Shown: piece after piece, positions 1 through 9,869 of the stretch
How positions within the stretch are numbered: the stretch's first letter is position 1
Layout of the letters: every line of letters starts with the position of its first letter
Origin: Pseudoxanthomonas suwonensis 11-1
Lineage (GTDB): Bacteria; Pseudomonadota; Gammaproteobacteria; Xanthomonadales; Xanthomonadaceae
Reading direction: 5' to 3'
Assembly (NCBI RefSeq): GCF_000185965.1
Contig: NC_014924.1
Location: forward strand, 1,178,001-1,242,000
Length of the DNA: 64,000 bases
Notes under the pieces: model-generated
What the model saw: only the letters and a program-made list of their open reading frames with translations
What the model was told of the DNA's origin: nothing
The model's database searches: none
Made by a program: the position numbers and the translations under genes

Positions 1-2
1 TG

Positions 3-833
3 CTCGACCCGTACGTCTACCTCAACAACACCTTCTTCGACTTCAACACCGGCGGCGTGTCCTACGCCAGCCGTGGCAATCCCTACCTGGAGCCGATGTA
101 CGCCAACCAGTTCGACACCTCGCTGGAGTGGTACTTCGGCCAGGGCTCGATGGTCTACGGCACCGCGTTCTACAAGAAGGTCGAGGGCTTCTACTACTAC
201 GACACGATGGAGGCGGACTACTACGACGCCGCCTTCACCGTGCCGCTGGAGGGCGGAGCGGCCGGTGAGACCCGGCCGTGCGTGGCGGCCGAGTGCGTGC
301 GTCCGTTCCAGCTGCAGACCCGTTCCAACGGCGAGGACGGCAAGATCAAGGGCGTCGAGCTGGGTTACCGCCAGTTCTTCACCTTCCTGCCCGGGGCGCT
401 GGATGGCCTGGGCGTGGAAGCGAACTACACCTACGTCGACAGCAGCGCGCCGGCGCCGGATGCGATGGGCACCGACGGCATCGAGCTGGCCTACCTGCCG
501 CTGGAAGGACTGTCCAAGCACAGCTACAACGTGGTGCTGATGTACGAGAAGGCGCGGGTCTCGTTCCGCGCGGCGTACAACTGGCGCGATACCTGGCTGG
601 TCACCACCCGTCCGCCCAACGCCGGCCACGTGCCGCAGTACCACGACGAGACCGGGCAGCTGGACGCCTCGCTGCGGATCAACCTCAGCGATGTGTGGTC
701 GATCACCCTCGACGGCACCAACCTGCTGGACGAAACCCGGTTCGACTACTACGGAAGCGAGACCCGACCCAACGGCTGGTACATCAACGACCGCCGCTTC
801 GGACTCTCCATCCGCGCAAACCTGGGCCTGTGA
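3..833 (+). CDS. TonB-dependent receptor, C-terminal part (xyloglucan oligosaccharide uptake)
   Basis: The reading frame is open from the left edge, so the N-terminal signal peptide, TonB box and plug are outside the window. About 276 residues of the beta-barrel remain. They show alternating aromatic strands, an NPYLEP segment typical of the barrel region that precedes a conserved Asn/Asp-rich strand, and a closing strand ending RANLGL. The usual terminal Phe/Trp is replaced by Leu. It lies 137 bp upstream of a GH74 xyloglucanase on the same strand, and known Xanthomonas xyloglucan loci carry such receptors, so the likely cargo is xyloglucan oligosaccharides crossing the outer membrane. The cargo is inferred from neighbours; the receptor family is clear. 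Confidence 0.85.
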   Translation, partial: LDPYVYLNNTFFDFNTGGVSYASRGNPYLEPMYANQFDTSLEWYFGQGSMVYGTAFYKKVEGFYYYDTMEADYYDAAFTVPLEGGAAGETRPCVAAECVRPFQLQTRSNGEDGKIKGVELGYRQFFTFLPGALDGLGVEANYTYVDSSAPAPDAMGTDGIELAYLPLEGLSKHSYNVVLMYEKARVSFRAAYNWRDTWLVTTRPPNAGHVPQYHDETGQLDASLRINLSDVWSITLDGTNLLDETRFDYYGSETRPNGWYINDRRFGLSIRANLGL

Positions 834-871
834 CGGGCCGGGTGGCGGCGGCCCGGCCCGCCGCCGGAATC

Positions 872-893
872 CTGCCCCGGCCTGCCGGGGCAG
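872..893 (+). other. intercistronic hairpin between receptor and GH74 gene
   Basis: CTGCCCCGG and CCGGGGCAG form a perfect 9-bp stem around a 4-base loop, 39 bp after the receptor stop codon. No T-run follows, so it is not a standard terminator. Such a hairpin could trim or stabilise the receptor mRNA and lower expression of the downstream enzymes. The function is inferred. Confidence 0.5.
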
Positions 894-970
894 CGCATCC
901 ACGCCTGCCCACCTGCCACCGGCAGGCGCGGCGGCACACCCACGCGGTGGGGAAGGAGAGTGGCCTGGCG

Positions 971-3214
971 ATGGCCGTGCAATCGGTTCGCAGTTTCCTG
1001 GCACGGGCCGGGGCGTCGCTGTTCGTGGCCGCCGCGGCACTGGCCCATCCGTCCGGTGCGGCTGCCAGTGACGCCGCGGTCGCATACCGCTGGCAGAACG
1101 TGGCCATCGGCGGCGGCGGCTTCGTCACCGGTATCGAGTTCCATCCCGCCGAGCCGGGCCTGGCCTATGCCCGCACCGACGTGGGCGGGGCCTACCGGCG
1201 CGATGCGGCATCCGCGCGCTGGGTCCCGCTGACCGACTGGATCGGCCATGCCGATGCCAACCTGATGGGCATCGAGAGCGTCGCCCTGGATCCCTCCGAT
1301 CCGGAGCGCGTGTACCTGGCGGCCGGAACCTATACCCACGAGCGCGCCGGCAATGGCGCGATCCTGCGCTCGGCCGACCGCGGCGCGACCTTCCAGCGCA
1401 GCGACCTGCCGTTCAAGCTCGGCGGCAACGAACTGGGGCGTGGCAACGGCGAGCGCCTGGCGGTCGATCCCAATGACGGGCGCGTGCTGTTCCTCGGGTC
1501 GCGGGCCCATGGCCTGTGGCGCAGCGGCGACCGCGGTGCGTCCTGGGCGCGCGTGGAGGCGTTCCCGGCGCTGGCAACTTCGCAGTCCGCCATGGCCAGC
1601 AACAGCTGGCGCAGGCAGTCCATCGGCATCGTGTTCGTGGTGTTCGACCCGGCCAGCGGCCAGCCCGGCTCGCCCACGCCGGTGGTGTACGCCGGCGTTT
1701 CCAGCCGCGAAGGCGGGCTGTTCCGCTCAAGCGACGGTGGCAGGCGCTGGGAAGCCGTGCCCGGGCAACCTGGCGGACTGCGCCCCAACCACATGGTGCG
1801 TGACGCGCGTGGCGATTTCCTGGTCAGCTACGGCGACGAGCCCGGTCCGGACCAGATGGGCAACGGCGCGCTGTGGCGCTGGTCGCCCGACAGCGGCCGC
1901 TGGACCGACATCACCCCGGCGCCGCAGTCGAGCGACCTGCAGGGCGATGGCTTCGGCTGGGGCGCGGTGGCGGTGCAGGCCGACAATCCGGACGTGATCG
2001 TCGCCACCACCTTCAACCGCTGGGCGCCGCACGACGACGTGTACCGCAGCACCGATGGCGGCCGCAGCTGGCGGCCGGTGTTTCAGCAGTCGCGGTTCGA
2101 GCATTCGGCCTCGCCGTGGACCGCGCAGGCCAGGCCGCACTGGATGGCCGACATCGAGATCGACCCGCACGATCCGGACCGGGTGCTGTTCGTCACCGGC
2201 TACGGCATCTGGGCCTCGCGCGACATGCGCGCGCTGGACCGCGGCGGCCGCGTGCACTGGTGGTTCGACAACGCCGGGCTGGAGGAAACCGTGCCGCTGG
2301 CCCTGGTGAGCCCGCCGCAGGGAGCGCCGCTGGTCAGCGGTGTCGGCGACATCGACGGCTTCCGCCACGACGACCTGCGGCGCACCACCACCCAGTTCGC
2401 CGGCCCGCGCTACAGCAATACCGAAAGCCTGGACTACGCCGGGCAGCAGCCGCAGGTGCTGGTGCGCAGCGGCCATCTGCACCAGCCCGATCCGGCCGTG
2501 GTGCGCGCCGCCTGGTCGCGCGATGGCGGCGCCAGCTGGACCGCGTTCGCCAGCGAGCCGCAAGGCGCCGGCGCCGGCAAAGGGGCCGGCCGCATCGCCA
2601 TCGCCGCCGACGGCAGGCGCGTGCTCTGGCAGCCGCGCGAGGGCGTGCACTGGTTCACCGACGATTTCGGCCGCCGCTGGCAGAAGGTCGCGGGATTGCC
2701 GCAGGGCGCCGTGGTGGCGGCGGACCGCTTCGACGCGGCGCTGTGGTACGGCTTTGATCCGGCCAGGGGCGCGTTGTACCTGAGCGCCGACGGCGGGGTC
2801 TCGTTCCAGCCAGCCGCCGGAGGCAGCGATGGGGTCGGAGACGGCGCTGGCGGCCAGTTGCTGGCGTCCACCCGGGCCACGGGCGTGGCCTACATCGCGG
2901 CAGGCCGCGGCGGCCTGCTGCGCTGGAGTGGCGGCAGCCTGCGGCGCATGCCTGGTGTAGGCGAGGCGCTTGCGCTCGGATTGGGCGCACCGGCACCCGG
3001 GAGCAGCGTGCCGGCGCTGTTCCTGCATGGCGAGGTCGGCGGCGGCGTGGGGTTGTATCGTTCCGATGATGAAGGCCGCAGCTGGGTGCGGATCGACGAT
3101 CCGCAGCACCGCTTCGGCAGCGTGCGCACGCTTGCCGGCGATGCGCGTATCCATGGCCGCGTCTACCTGGCCACCGGCGGGCGCGGCGTCATCTACGGAG
3201 AACCTGTGCCATGA
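971..3214 (+). CDS. GH74 endo-xyloglucanase
   Basis: Secreted glycoside hydrolase of family 74, which cleaves the beta-1,4-glucan backbone of xyloglucan with inversion. The 747-residue protein starts at ATG 971, behind a GGAAGGAG ribosome site about 13 bases upstream. It has a Sec signal peptide (residues 1 to about 32, Ala-rich). The fold is a double seven-bladed propeller, seen as repeated S-DGG-W and D-G-W Asp-box-like motifs. The family's two catalytic aspartates fit D70 in RTDVGGAYR and D460 in SGVGDIDGF. Its stop overlaps the next gene's start (ATGA), indicating translational coupling. It probably makes the xyloglucan oligosaccharides that the upstream receptor imports. Confidence 0.9.
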   Translation: MAVQSVRSFLARAGASLFVAAAALAHPSGAAASDAAVAYRWQNVAIGGGGFVTGIEFHPAEPGLAYARTDVGGAYRRDAASARWVPLTDWIGHADANLMGIESVALDPSDPERVYLAAGTYTHERAGNGAILRSADRGATFQRSDLPFKLGGNELGRGNGERLAVDPNDGRVLFLGSRAHGLWRSGDRGASWARVEAFPALATSQSAMASNSWRRQSIGIVFVVFDPASGQPGSPTPVVYAGVSSREGGLFRSSDGGRRWEAVPGQPGGLRPNHMVRDARGDFLVSYGDEPGPDQMGNGALWRWSPDSGRWTDITPAPQSSDLQGDGFGWGAVAVQADNPDVIVATTFNRWAPHDDVYRSTDGGRSWRPVFQQSRFEHSASPWTAQARPHWMADIEIDPHDPDRVLFVTGYGIWASRDMRALDRGGRVHWWFDNAGLEETVPLALVSPPQGAPLVSGVGDIDGFRHDDLRRTTTQFAGPRYSNTESLDYAGQQPQVLVRSGHLHQPDPAVVRAAWSRDGGASWTAFASEPQGAGAGKGAGRIAIAADGRRVLWQPREGVHWFTDDFGRRWQKVAGLPQGAVVAADRFDAALWYGFDPARGALYLSADGGVSFQPAAGGSDGVGDGAGGQLLASTRATGVAYIAAGRGGLLRWSGGSLRRMPGVGEALALGLGAPAPGSSVPALFLHGEVGGGVGLYRSDDEGRSWVRIDDPQHRFGSVRTLAGDARIHGRVYLATGGRGVIYGEPVP

Positions 3215-5157
3215 CACCACGCATCGTCCTCGCCTCGCTGGCCTGGCTGGCATTCGTGCCCGCGGCCACGGCCGCAGCTGCCGCATCCCTGGAGCTGCCG
3301 CTGGTTTTTGCTGACGGCATGGTCCTGCAACGCGATGCGCCCCTGCCGGTCTGGGGCCAGGCCCGGCCGGGTTGCCAGGTTCGGGTGACGCTGGACGGAG
3401 AGCATGCGTCGGGCACTGCCGACCCTGCCGGACGCTGGGCGGTGACGCTGCCGCCGCAGGTCGCCGGCGGCCCCTACGTGCTGGCGGTCGAGGGCTGCGG
3501 CCAGCGCCAGCGGATCGCCGACGTGCTGGTGGGCGAGGTATGGCTGGCTTCGGGCCAGTCGAACATGGAATGGCCGGTGGCGCAGACCCTGCACGCGGCC
3601 GAGGACATCGCCGCCGCCGGCGATCCGCAGCTGCGCCACTTCAAGGTGCCGCGGTCCTGGGCCGAGGCACCGCGCACGCAGCTGGAAGGCGGGCAGTGGC
3701 AGGCCGCCAGTCCGGAGACGGTGGGCGCGTTCTCCGCCGCCGGCTATGCTTTCGCGCAGGAGCTGCGCCGCACCCTGCAGGTGCCCGTCGGCATCATCGA
3801 CAGCACCTGGGGCGGCAGCTCGATCGAGGCGTGGATGAGCGCCGGCATGCTGGGCTTGGATGCGGCTGCTCTGGAAGCGAAGATGCGTGAGCGTCGCGCC
3901 GCCGAGGAGAAGATCGAACAGGCGGTCTACCAGCGGGTGGCTGCCTGGGCACCGGTCGACCCGGCGTCGGACGCGTTCGCCGGGGCCGAACTCGACACCA
4001 GTGGCTGGCAGCCGATCAAGGTCCCCGCCGCGTGGGAATCGCAGGGCTACGAAGGCATGAACGGCGTGGCCTGGTACCGCACCACGTTCGAGCTCAGCGC
4101 CGCCGAGGCCGCCGCCGGGATCACCCTGGGCGTGGGCCAGATCGACGACACCGACACCACCTGGGTCAACGGCAAGCAGGTGGGCAGCACGGTCAACGCC
4201 TACAACAAGCCGCGCGTCTACGAGGTCCCGGCAGGCGTGCTGCGCGCCGGCACCAACACCATCGCGGTGCGGGTCCAGGACGATGGTGGCGGCGGCGGCA
4301 TCATGGGTTCGCCGGAAGAAATCTTCGTGCGCCCGCAGGGTGGCGTGGCGCGCGCGCTGGGCGGCCCGTGGCTGTTCCGCACCGCGCAGGCCAGCGTGGC
4401 GATGCTGGACGACAAGAACCAGGACGACACCCTGCTGTACAACGCGATGCTGCATCCGCTGCAGCCATACGCGCTGGCCGGCGTGATCTGGTACCAGGGC
4501 GAGACCAATGCCAGCCCCGAGGGCGCCTACCGCTACCGCGACCAGTTCCGCAGCCTGGTCGAGGGCTGGCGCGCGGGCTTCCGCACGCCTGCGCTGCCGT
4601 TCCTGTGGGTGCAGCTGGCCCCGTTCCATTCCGGTGGCGACCAGCTTGATGCGCAGGGCCGGGTGCTCGAGAGCCCCTGGGCCACGCTGCGCGAGTCGCA
4701 GTCGGCGACGCTGGCATTACCCGCCACCGGCCAGGCGGTGATCACCGATGCCGGCGACAGCAACGACATCCATCCACGCGACAAGCACGTCGTCGGCCAG
4801 CGCCTGGCGCGGATCGCACTGGCCAGGGTCTACGGCCAGCAGCACATCGCCTGGACCGGCCCGGTGTTCCGCGAGGCCGAGGTGCGCGGCCGCGAGCTGG
4901 TACTGCACTTCGACCACGCCGACGGCGCGCTTGCCGCACGTGGCGGCGGCGCGCTGGCCGGCTTCGAGCTGGCCGGTGCCGATGGCCGTTTCCATCCGGC
5001 CCGGGCGCGGATCGAGGGTGACACCGTGGTGCTGCAGGCCGCCGGCGTGGATCGCCCGGTGGGCGCACGCTACGGCTGGAGCGATGACCCCGGGGACGCG
5101 AACCTGGTGGGCCGCGATGGCCTGCCCGCCTCGCCGTTCCGCACGGGCCAGTGGTGA
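3211..5157 (+). CDS. SGNH carbohydrate acetylesterase (CE20-like, sialate O-acetylesterase family)
   Basis: Predicted periplasmic esterase of 648 residues with a signal peptide ([20 protein letters not shown] start). The SGNH blocks are visible: nucleophile S117 in SGQSNMEWP, block III in WYQGETNAS, and the Asp/His pair at D519 and H521 in NDIHP. Between the catalytic halves, at roughly residues 250-355, lies a jelly-roll-like insert ([19 protein letters not shown]) that may bind carbohydrate. Automatic annotation usually says sialate O-acetylesterase. However, its position inside a xyloglucan operon matches the Xanthomonas CE20 enzyme that removes acetyl groups from xyloglucan oligosaccharides. 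The xyloglucan substrate is inferred from context and that precedent. ATGA overlap with the GH74 gene. Confidence 0.85.
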   Translation: MTPRIVLASLAWLAFVPAATAAAAASLELPLVFADGMVLQRDAPLPVWGQARPGCQVRVTLDGEHASGTADPAGRWAVTLPPQVAGGPYVLAVEGCGQRQRIADVLVGEVWLASGQSNMEWPVAQTLHAAEDIAAAGDPQLRHFKVPRSWAEAPRTQLEGGQWQAASPETVGAFSAAGYAFAQELRRTLQVPVGIIDSTWGGSSIEAWMSAGMLGLDAAALEAKMRERRAAEEKIEQAVYQRVAAWAPVDPASDAFAGAELDTSGWQPIKVPAAWESQGYEGMNGVAWYRTTFELSAAEAAAGITLGVGQIDDTDTTWVNGKQVGSTVNAYNKPRVYEVPAGVLRAGTNTIAVRVQDDGGGGGIMGSPEEIFVRPQGGVARALGGPWLFRTAQASVAMLDDKNQDDTLLYNAMLHPLQPYALAGVIWYQGETNASPEGAYRYRDQFRSLVEGWRAGFRTPALPFLWVQLAPFHSGGDQLDAQGRVLESPWATLRESQSATLALPATGQAVITDAGDSNDIHPRDKHVVGQRLARIALARVYGQQHIAWTGPVFREAEVRGRELVLHFDHADGALAARGGGALAGFELAGADGRFHPARARIEGDTVVLQAAGVDRPVGARYGWSDDPGDANLVGRDGLPASPFRTGQW

Positions 5158-5179
5158 TTCGACGGAAGGGAAGGGACTG

Positions 5180-6880
5180 ATGACCGGAACGGCTTTGCCG
5201 CGCACCGCGCGGATGGGACTGGGGGCGCTGCTGGCCTTGCTGCTGGGCGCCTGCGGCGGGGGTGCCGGGGCACCGCTGGCGGATGGCACCGGGGGCACTG
5301 GCTCGCAGGCCGGCCGCGGTGACCGCACTGCTGCACCCACCGAGGCACCGATCCCGCAGGTGGTCACCCGCGATGGCCGCCACGCCCTGCTGGTGGATGG
5401 CAAGCCGTTCCTGATCCTGGGCGCACAGGTCAACAATTCCAGCAACTGGCCGCAGGCGCTGGCGGACGTATGGCCGGCGATCGAGAGGGTCCGCCCGAAC
5501 ACGGTGATGGTGCCGGTGGCCTGGGAGCAGGTGGAGCCGGAAGAGGGGAAGTTCGACTTCTCCTTCGTCGATACCCTGCTCGCCCAGGCACGCGAGCGCG
5601 ACGTGCGCTTGATCCTGCTGTGGTTCGCCACGTGGAAGAACAACGCGCCGCACTACGCGCCCTCCTGGGTGAAGCTGGACAACGGGCGTTTCCCGCGCGT
5701 GGTCACCGAGGACGGGCGCGTGCTCAACTCGCTCTCGCCACATGGCGAGGCGACGCTTGAAGCGGACCGGAAGGCCTTCGTGCAGCTGATGCGGCACCTG
5801 AAGGCCAACGACCCGCAGCGCACCGTGATCATGGTGCAGCCGCAGAACGAACCAGGCACCTATGGCAGCGTGCGCGATTTCTCGCCGCTGGCGCAGCAGG
5901 CGTTCGACGGGCCGGTGCCGCAGGCGCTGCTGGACACGCGCGGCCTGCAACCAGGCACCTGGCGCGAGGTGTTTGGCGCCGATGCCGACGAGATCTTCCA
6001 CGCCTGGCACATCGCCCGCTTCATCGACCAGGTGGCCGCGGCAGGCAAGGCCGAGTACCCGCTGCCGATGCTGGTCAACGCCGCGCTGCGCGGCCCGTTC
6101 AACCCTGGCCAGCCGGGCCAGTACGCCAGCGGCGGGCCGACCGACAACGTGCTGGACGTGTACAAGGCCGCCGCCCCGAACATCGACCTGCTGGCGCCGG
6201 ACATCTACATGCCCGAGTACACGCACTACACCACGGTGCTGGAGCGTTACTCGCGTCCGGACAACCCGCTGTTCGTGGCCGAGACCGGCAACCGCGGCGA
6301 GTACGCGCGCTACTTCTTCTCTGCGCTGGGCCGGCAGGCGATCGGCTGGGCGCCGTTTGGCATCGACTATTCGAAGTATTCCAACTACCCGCTGGGCGCG
6401 AAGGTGGTGGATGCCCAGGCGCTGGAGCCTTTCGCACTCAACTACCGGCTGGTGGCCCCGGCTGCCGGCGTGATCGCCCAGGCCAGTTTCGAAGGGCGCG
6501 TGCACGGCACGGCCGAGCAGCCCGGCACGCCGGTGCAGACCCTGCGCATCGACGACCGCTGGAATGCGGTGGTGACCTATGGCGTGCCGCAGTTCTGGTT
6601 CCAGGGCACGCCGCCGGGCAACCCCGAGCCGGTCGGCCGCGCGCTGGTGGTGCAGCTGGGGCCGGACGAATTCCTGGTGACCGGGGCGTATGCGCGGATC
6701 AACCTGGTGGCGGCCGACCCGGCCGTGGCCGATCGGCAGATCTACGAATACGTGGACGAGGGCACCTACGTGGACGGGCAATGGCAGTTCCGCCGTCGCT
6801 GGAACGGCGACCAGACCGACTACGGGCTCAATTTTTCCGACGCGACCCAGCTGTTGCGGGTAAAGCTGGCGACCTACTGA
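5180..6880 (+). CDS. GH35 beta-galactosidase lipoprotein (DUF5597 C-terminal domain)
   Basis: Removes terminal beta-galactose from xyloglucan side chains. The 566-residue protein starts at ATG 5180 after a purine-rich GGAAGGGAAGGG site. A lipobox (LGAC, C25) with Gly at +2 predicts outer-membrane anchoring. The (beta/alpha)8 domain begins at [10 protein letters not shown]. The acid/base fits E224 in QPQNEPG and the nucleophile E368 in FVAETGNRG. The C-terminal third matches the accessory beta domain seen in related GH35 enzymes. Architecture and lipidation resemble the Cellvibrio xyloglucan beta-galactosidase Bgl35A. It lies 22 bp after the esterase gene in the same operon. Confidence 0.88.
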   Translation: MTGTALPRTARMGLGALLALLLGACGGGAGAPLADGTGGTGSQAGRGDRTAAPTEAPIPQVVTRDGRHALLVDGKPFLILGAQVNNSSNWPQALADVWPAIERVRPNTVMVPVAWEQVEPEEGKFDFSFVDTLLAQARERDVRLILLWFATWKNNAPHYAPSWVKLDNGRFPRVVTEDGRVLNSLSPHGEATLEADRKAFVQLMRHLKANDPQRTVIMVQPQNEPGTYGSVRDFSPLAQQAFDGPVPQALLDTRGLQPGTWREVFGADADEIFHAWHIARFIDQVAAAGKAEYPLPMLVNAALRGPFNPGQPGQYASGGPTDNVLDVYKAAAPNIDLLAPDIYMPEYTHYTTVLERYSRPDNPLFVAETGNRGEYARYFFSALGRQAIGWAPFGIDYSKYSNYPLGAKVVDAQALEPFALNYRLVAPAAGVIAQASFEGRVHGTAEQPGTPVQTLRIDDRWNAVVTYGVPQFWFQGTPPGNPEPVGRALVVQLGPDEFLVTGAYARINLVAADPAVADRQIYEYVDEGTYVDGQWQFRRRWNGDQTDYGLNFSDATQLLRVKLATY

Positions 6881-6929
6881 TTGCAGACGACGGTGCCGCT
6901 TCCGGGCGCCGCATGGGAGAGGAGTGGAG

Positions 6930-9797
6930 ATGAAGCAGAACAACAGGCCCAGGCACGCCAGGCGCACCCTGCTGGCCATGTCGGTGGTGGCGTCGCTGGT
7001 TCCGTTGCAGGCGCTGGCGCAGAGCGTCGAGCGCCAGGCCGACGGGGTGATCGTGCGTCCGGCCGACCCGCAGGCGGCGGACGTGCGCCTGCAGCTGGTG
7101 TCCGACCGCATCGTGCGCGTGAGCGCCGACGTGGACGGCGACTTCCAGCGCAGCCCCAGCCTGATGCGCACCGAGCCGCCCGCGCCGGCGCCGGCGTTCG
7201 AGGTCGAGCAGGGTCCGGAGAAGGTGCGGGTCAAGGCGTCAGGCATCGCCGCCGAGGTCGCCCTGGCCGATGGCAGCGTCAGTTTCTTCGACGGCGAGGG
7301 CAAGCCGCTGCTGGCCGAGCGCCCCGGCGCCCGCGAGTTCCAGCCGGCGACGTTCGACGGCCGTGATTACTACAGCGTGCGCCAGCGCTTCGACGCGGTG
7401 GAAGGCGAGGGCCTGTACGGCACCGGCCTGCACCAGCAGGGCTGGATGAACCTCAAGGGCCGCGACGTCGAGCTGCTCCAGCACAACATCGACAACGCCA
7501 TCCCGTACCTCATCTCCACCCGCAACTACGGCATCCTCTGGGACAACAACTCCATCACCCGCTACGGCGATCCCAGGGGCCTGCGCCCGCTGCAGGAGTC
7601 GCTGGTGGTGTACGACGCCAAGGGCAAGCCCGGCGGTTTCACCGCGACCTATTCGATCGACGGCAAGCGCAAGGTCCAGCGCCGCGAGGCCGAGATCAAC
7701 TACCAGTACATCAAGGACCTGGTCGCCTTCCCCGAGCAGGCCAAGAACAAGGCGCCCGGTGGCCGCACCCTGGTCACCTGGGAAGGCGCGATCGAGGCGA
7801 AGACGGGCGGCCGCCACACCTTCTCGCTGTACAACAGCGAGTACGCCAAGGTGTACGTCGACGGCGAGCTGGTGATCGACCGCTGGCGCCAGAACTGGAA
7901 CCCGTGGCACCACGAGTTCGCGCTGGAGCTGGAACCGGGCCGCCGCTACCAGGTGAGGGTCGAGTGGGACACGATCGATCCGGCCTATATCGCCCTGCAG
8001 CATCGTGATCCGCTGCCGGGCGACCAGGCCGGCGACCTGTCGATCTGGTCCGAGGCCGGGCAGATGATCGACTACTACGTGGTCGCCGGCGGCAATGCCG
8101 ACGACCTGATCGCCGGCTACCGCTGGCTGACCGGCAAGTCGGTGATCCTGCCCAAGTGGTCCTATGGCTTCTGGCAAAGCCGCGAGCGCTACAGGACCCA
8201 GGCCGAGCTGACCGGTGCGCTGGACGAATACCGCCGCCGCGGCCTGCCGATCGACGCCATCGTGCTCGACTGGTCGTACTGGCCGGAGGACGCCTGGGGC
8301 TCGCACGACTTCGATCCGGCCAACTTCCCGGATCCGGACGGCATGATCAGGCACGTGCACGGGCAGAACGCGCAGATCATGATCTCGGTCTGGCCGAAGT
8401 TCTACCCGACCACCGAGCATTACAAGGAGCTCGACGCTGCCGGTTTCATGTACAAGCGCAACGTCGAGGTCGGCGAGCTGGACTGGATCGGCAAGGGCTA
8501 CCTCAACTCCTTCTACGACCCGTTCGCGAAGCAGGCCCAGGACATCTTCTGGCGCCAGGTCAATACCAAGCTCAACAGCAGGGGCATCGACGCCTGGTGG
8601 CTGGACGCGTCCGAGCCGGACCTGCACAGCAACATCGACGTCGGCGAGCGCAAGGCGCGCACCATGCCAAACGCGCTGGGTTCCTCGGTCGAGTACTTCA
8701 ACGCCTATCCGCTGCCGCACTCGGAGGGCGTGTACCGCGGTTCGCGCCAGGTCGATCCGGACAAGCGCGTGTTCATCCTCTCGCGTGCGTTCTTCGCCGG
8801 GCAGCAGCGCGCCGCGTCGGCGTTCTGGAGCGGAGACATCGTCCCGCGCTGGGACGACCTGCGCGAGCAGATCTCCGGCCTGGTCAACGCCTCGATGGCC
8901 GGTGCGCCGAACGTGTCGATGGACATCGGCGGCTTCTCGCCCGAGCGCCGCTACGAGCAGAAGGATCCGGCCCACCTGGACGAATGGCGCGAGCAGAACC
9001 TGCGCTGGTTCCAGTACGGCGCCTTCGTGCCCGTATTCCGCCTGCACGGCCAGTTCCCTTACCGCGAGATCTGGGAGATCGCGCCGGAGGGCACGCCGCA
9101 CTACGACAGCTTCGTGCATTACCTGAAGCTGCGTTACACCCTGCTGCCCTACGTCTACACCCTGGCCGGCGACACCTGGCACCACGACGGCACCATCCTG
9201 CGCGCGCTGGCGATGGACTTCCCGCAGGACCCGAAGGTGCGCGACATCGCCGACCAGTACCTGTTCGGCCCGGCCTTCCTGGTCGCGCCCGTGACCAGCT
9301 ACCAGGCGCGCGAGCGGCAGGTCTACCTGCCGGCCGGCACCAGCTGGATCGACTTCCATACCGGCCAGCGCCACGCCGGCGGGCAGGAGATCACCGCCGC
9401 CGCACCACTGGAGCGCAGCCCGCTGTTCGTGCGTGCCGGCTCGATCGTGCCGCGCACCGTGGTCCAGCAGTACGTGGACGAGAAGCCGGATGCGCCGCTG
9501 ACCATCGAGGTCTACACCGGCGCCGACGGCAGCTTCCCGCTGTACGAGGACGACGGCCGCAACTACGGCTACGAGCGCGGCGAATTCGCGCGCATCCCGC
9601 TGTCCTGGAACGAGGCCAGGGGCGAGCTGGTGATCGGCGCCCGCGAGGGCGGATATCCCGGCATGCGTGACCAGCGCGAGATCCGCGTCCGCTGGATCGA
9701 CGGCCCGCGCGAAGATGCAGGCGCGCTGGAGCCGCAAGCCGACGCAAGCGTGCGCTACACCGGCGAGGCCGTCACCGTGCGCCGTCCGCGCGGGTGA
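6930..9797 (+). CDS. GH31 alpha-xylosidase with inserted PA14 domain
   Basis: Releases alpha-xylose from the non-reducing end of xyloglucan oligosaccharides. The 955-residue protein starts at ATG 6930, six bases after GAGAGGAG; a GTG two codons earlier is less well placed. A Sec signal peptide ends near residue 32 (LQALAQ). After the N-terminal beta-sandwich there is an inserted PA14-like module at about residues 255-370 (TWEGAIEAKTGGRHTF, YVDGELVIDRW). The catalytic barrel carries nucleophile D559 in WWLDASEPD and acid/base D636 in FWSGDI. The PA14 insert is the hallmark of Cellvibrio Xyl31A-type alpha-xylosidases, which prefer longer oligosaccharides. Location in the operon agrees. Confidence 0.9.
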   Translation: MKQNNRPRHARRTLLAMSVVASLVPLQALAQSVERQADGVIVRPADPQAADVRLQLVSDRIVRVSADVDGDFQRSPSLMRTEPPAPAPAFEVEQGPEKVRVKASGIAAEVALADGSVSFFDGEGKPLLAERPGAREFQPATFDGRDYYSVRQRFDAVEGEGLYGTGLHQQGWMNLKGRDVELLQHNIDNAIPYLISTRNYGILWDNNSITRYGDPRGLRPLQESLVVYDAKGKPGGFTATYSIDGKRKVQRREAEINYQYIKDLVAFPEQAKNKAPGGRTLVTWEGAIEAKTGGRHTFSLYNSEYAKVYVDGELVIDRWRQNWNPWHHEFALELEPGRRYQVRVEWDTIDPAYIALQHRDPLPGDQAGDLSIWSEAGQMIDYYVVAGGNADDLIAGYRWLTGKSVILPKWSYGFWQSRERYRTQAELTGALDEYRRRGLPIDAIVLDWSYWPEDAWGSHDFDPANFPDPDGMIRHVHGQNAQIMISVWPKFYPTTEHYKELDAAGFMYKRNVEVGELDWIGKGYLNSFYDPFAKQAQDIFWRQVNTKLNSRGIDAWWLDASEPDLHSNIDVGERKARTMPNALGSSVEYFNAYPLPHSEGVYRGSRQVDPDKRVFILSRAFFAGQQRAASAFWSGDIVPRWDDLREQISGLVNASMAGAPNVSMDIGGFSPERRYEQKDPAHLDEWREQNLRWFQYGAFVPVFRLHGQFPYREIWEIAPEGTPHYDSFVHYLKLRYTLLPYVYTLAGDTWHHDGTILRALAMDFPQDPKVRDIADQYLFGPAFLVAPVTSYQARERQVYLPAGTSWIDFHTGQRHAGGQEITAAAPLERSPLFVRAGSIVPRTVVQQYVDEKPDAPLTIEVYTGADGSFPLYEDDGRNYGYERGEFARIPLSWNEARGELVIGAREGGYPGMRDQREIRVRWIDGPREDAGALEPQADASVRYTGEAVTVRRPRG

Positions 9798-9805
9798 CCG
9801 CATGT

Positions 9806-9830
9806 CGCGCGCCGGCCGGTCCGGCGCGCG
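9806..9830 (+). other. intercistronic hairpin between GH31 and GH95 genes
   Basis: CGCGCGCCGG and CCGGCGCGCG form a perfect 10-bp G+C stem with a 5-base loop, nine bases after the GH31 stop and 39 bases before the GH95 start. It lacks a T-run. It is a second hairpin in this operon and may set different mRNA levels for its two halves. The role is inferred. Confidence 0.5.
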
Positions 9831-9869
9831 GCAGGATGCCGAGGGCAACGACACGGAGTACGCCGCCGC

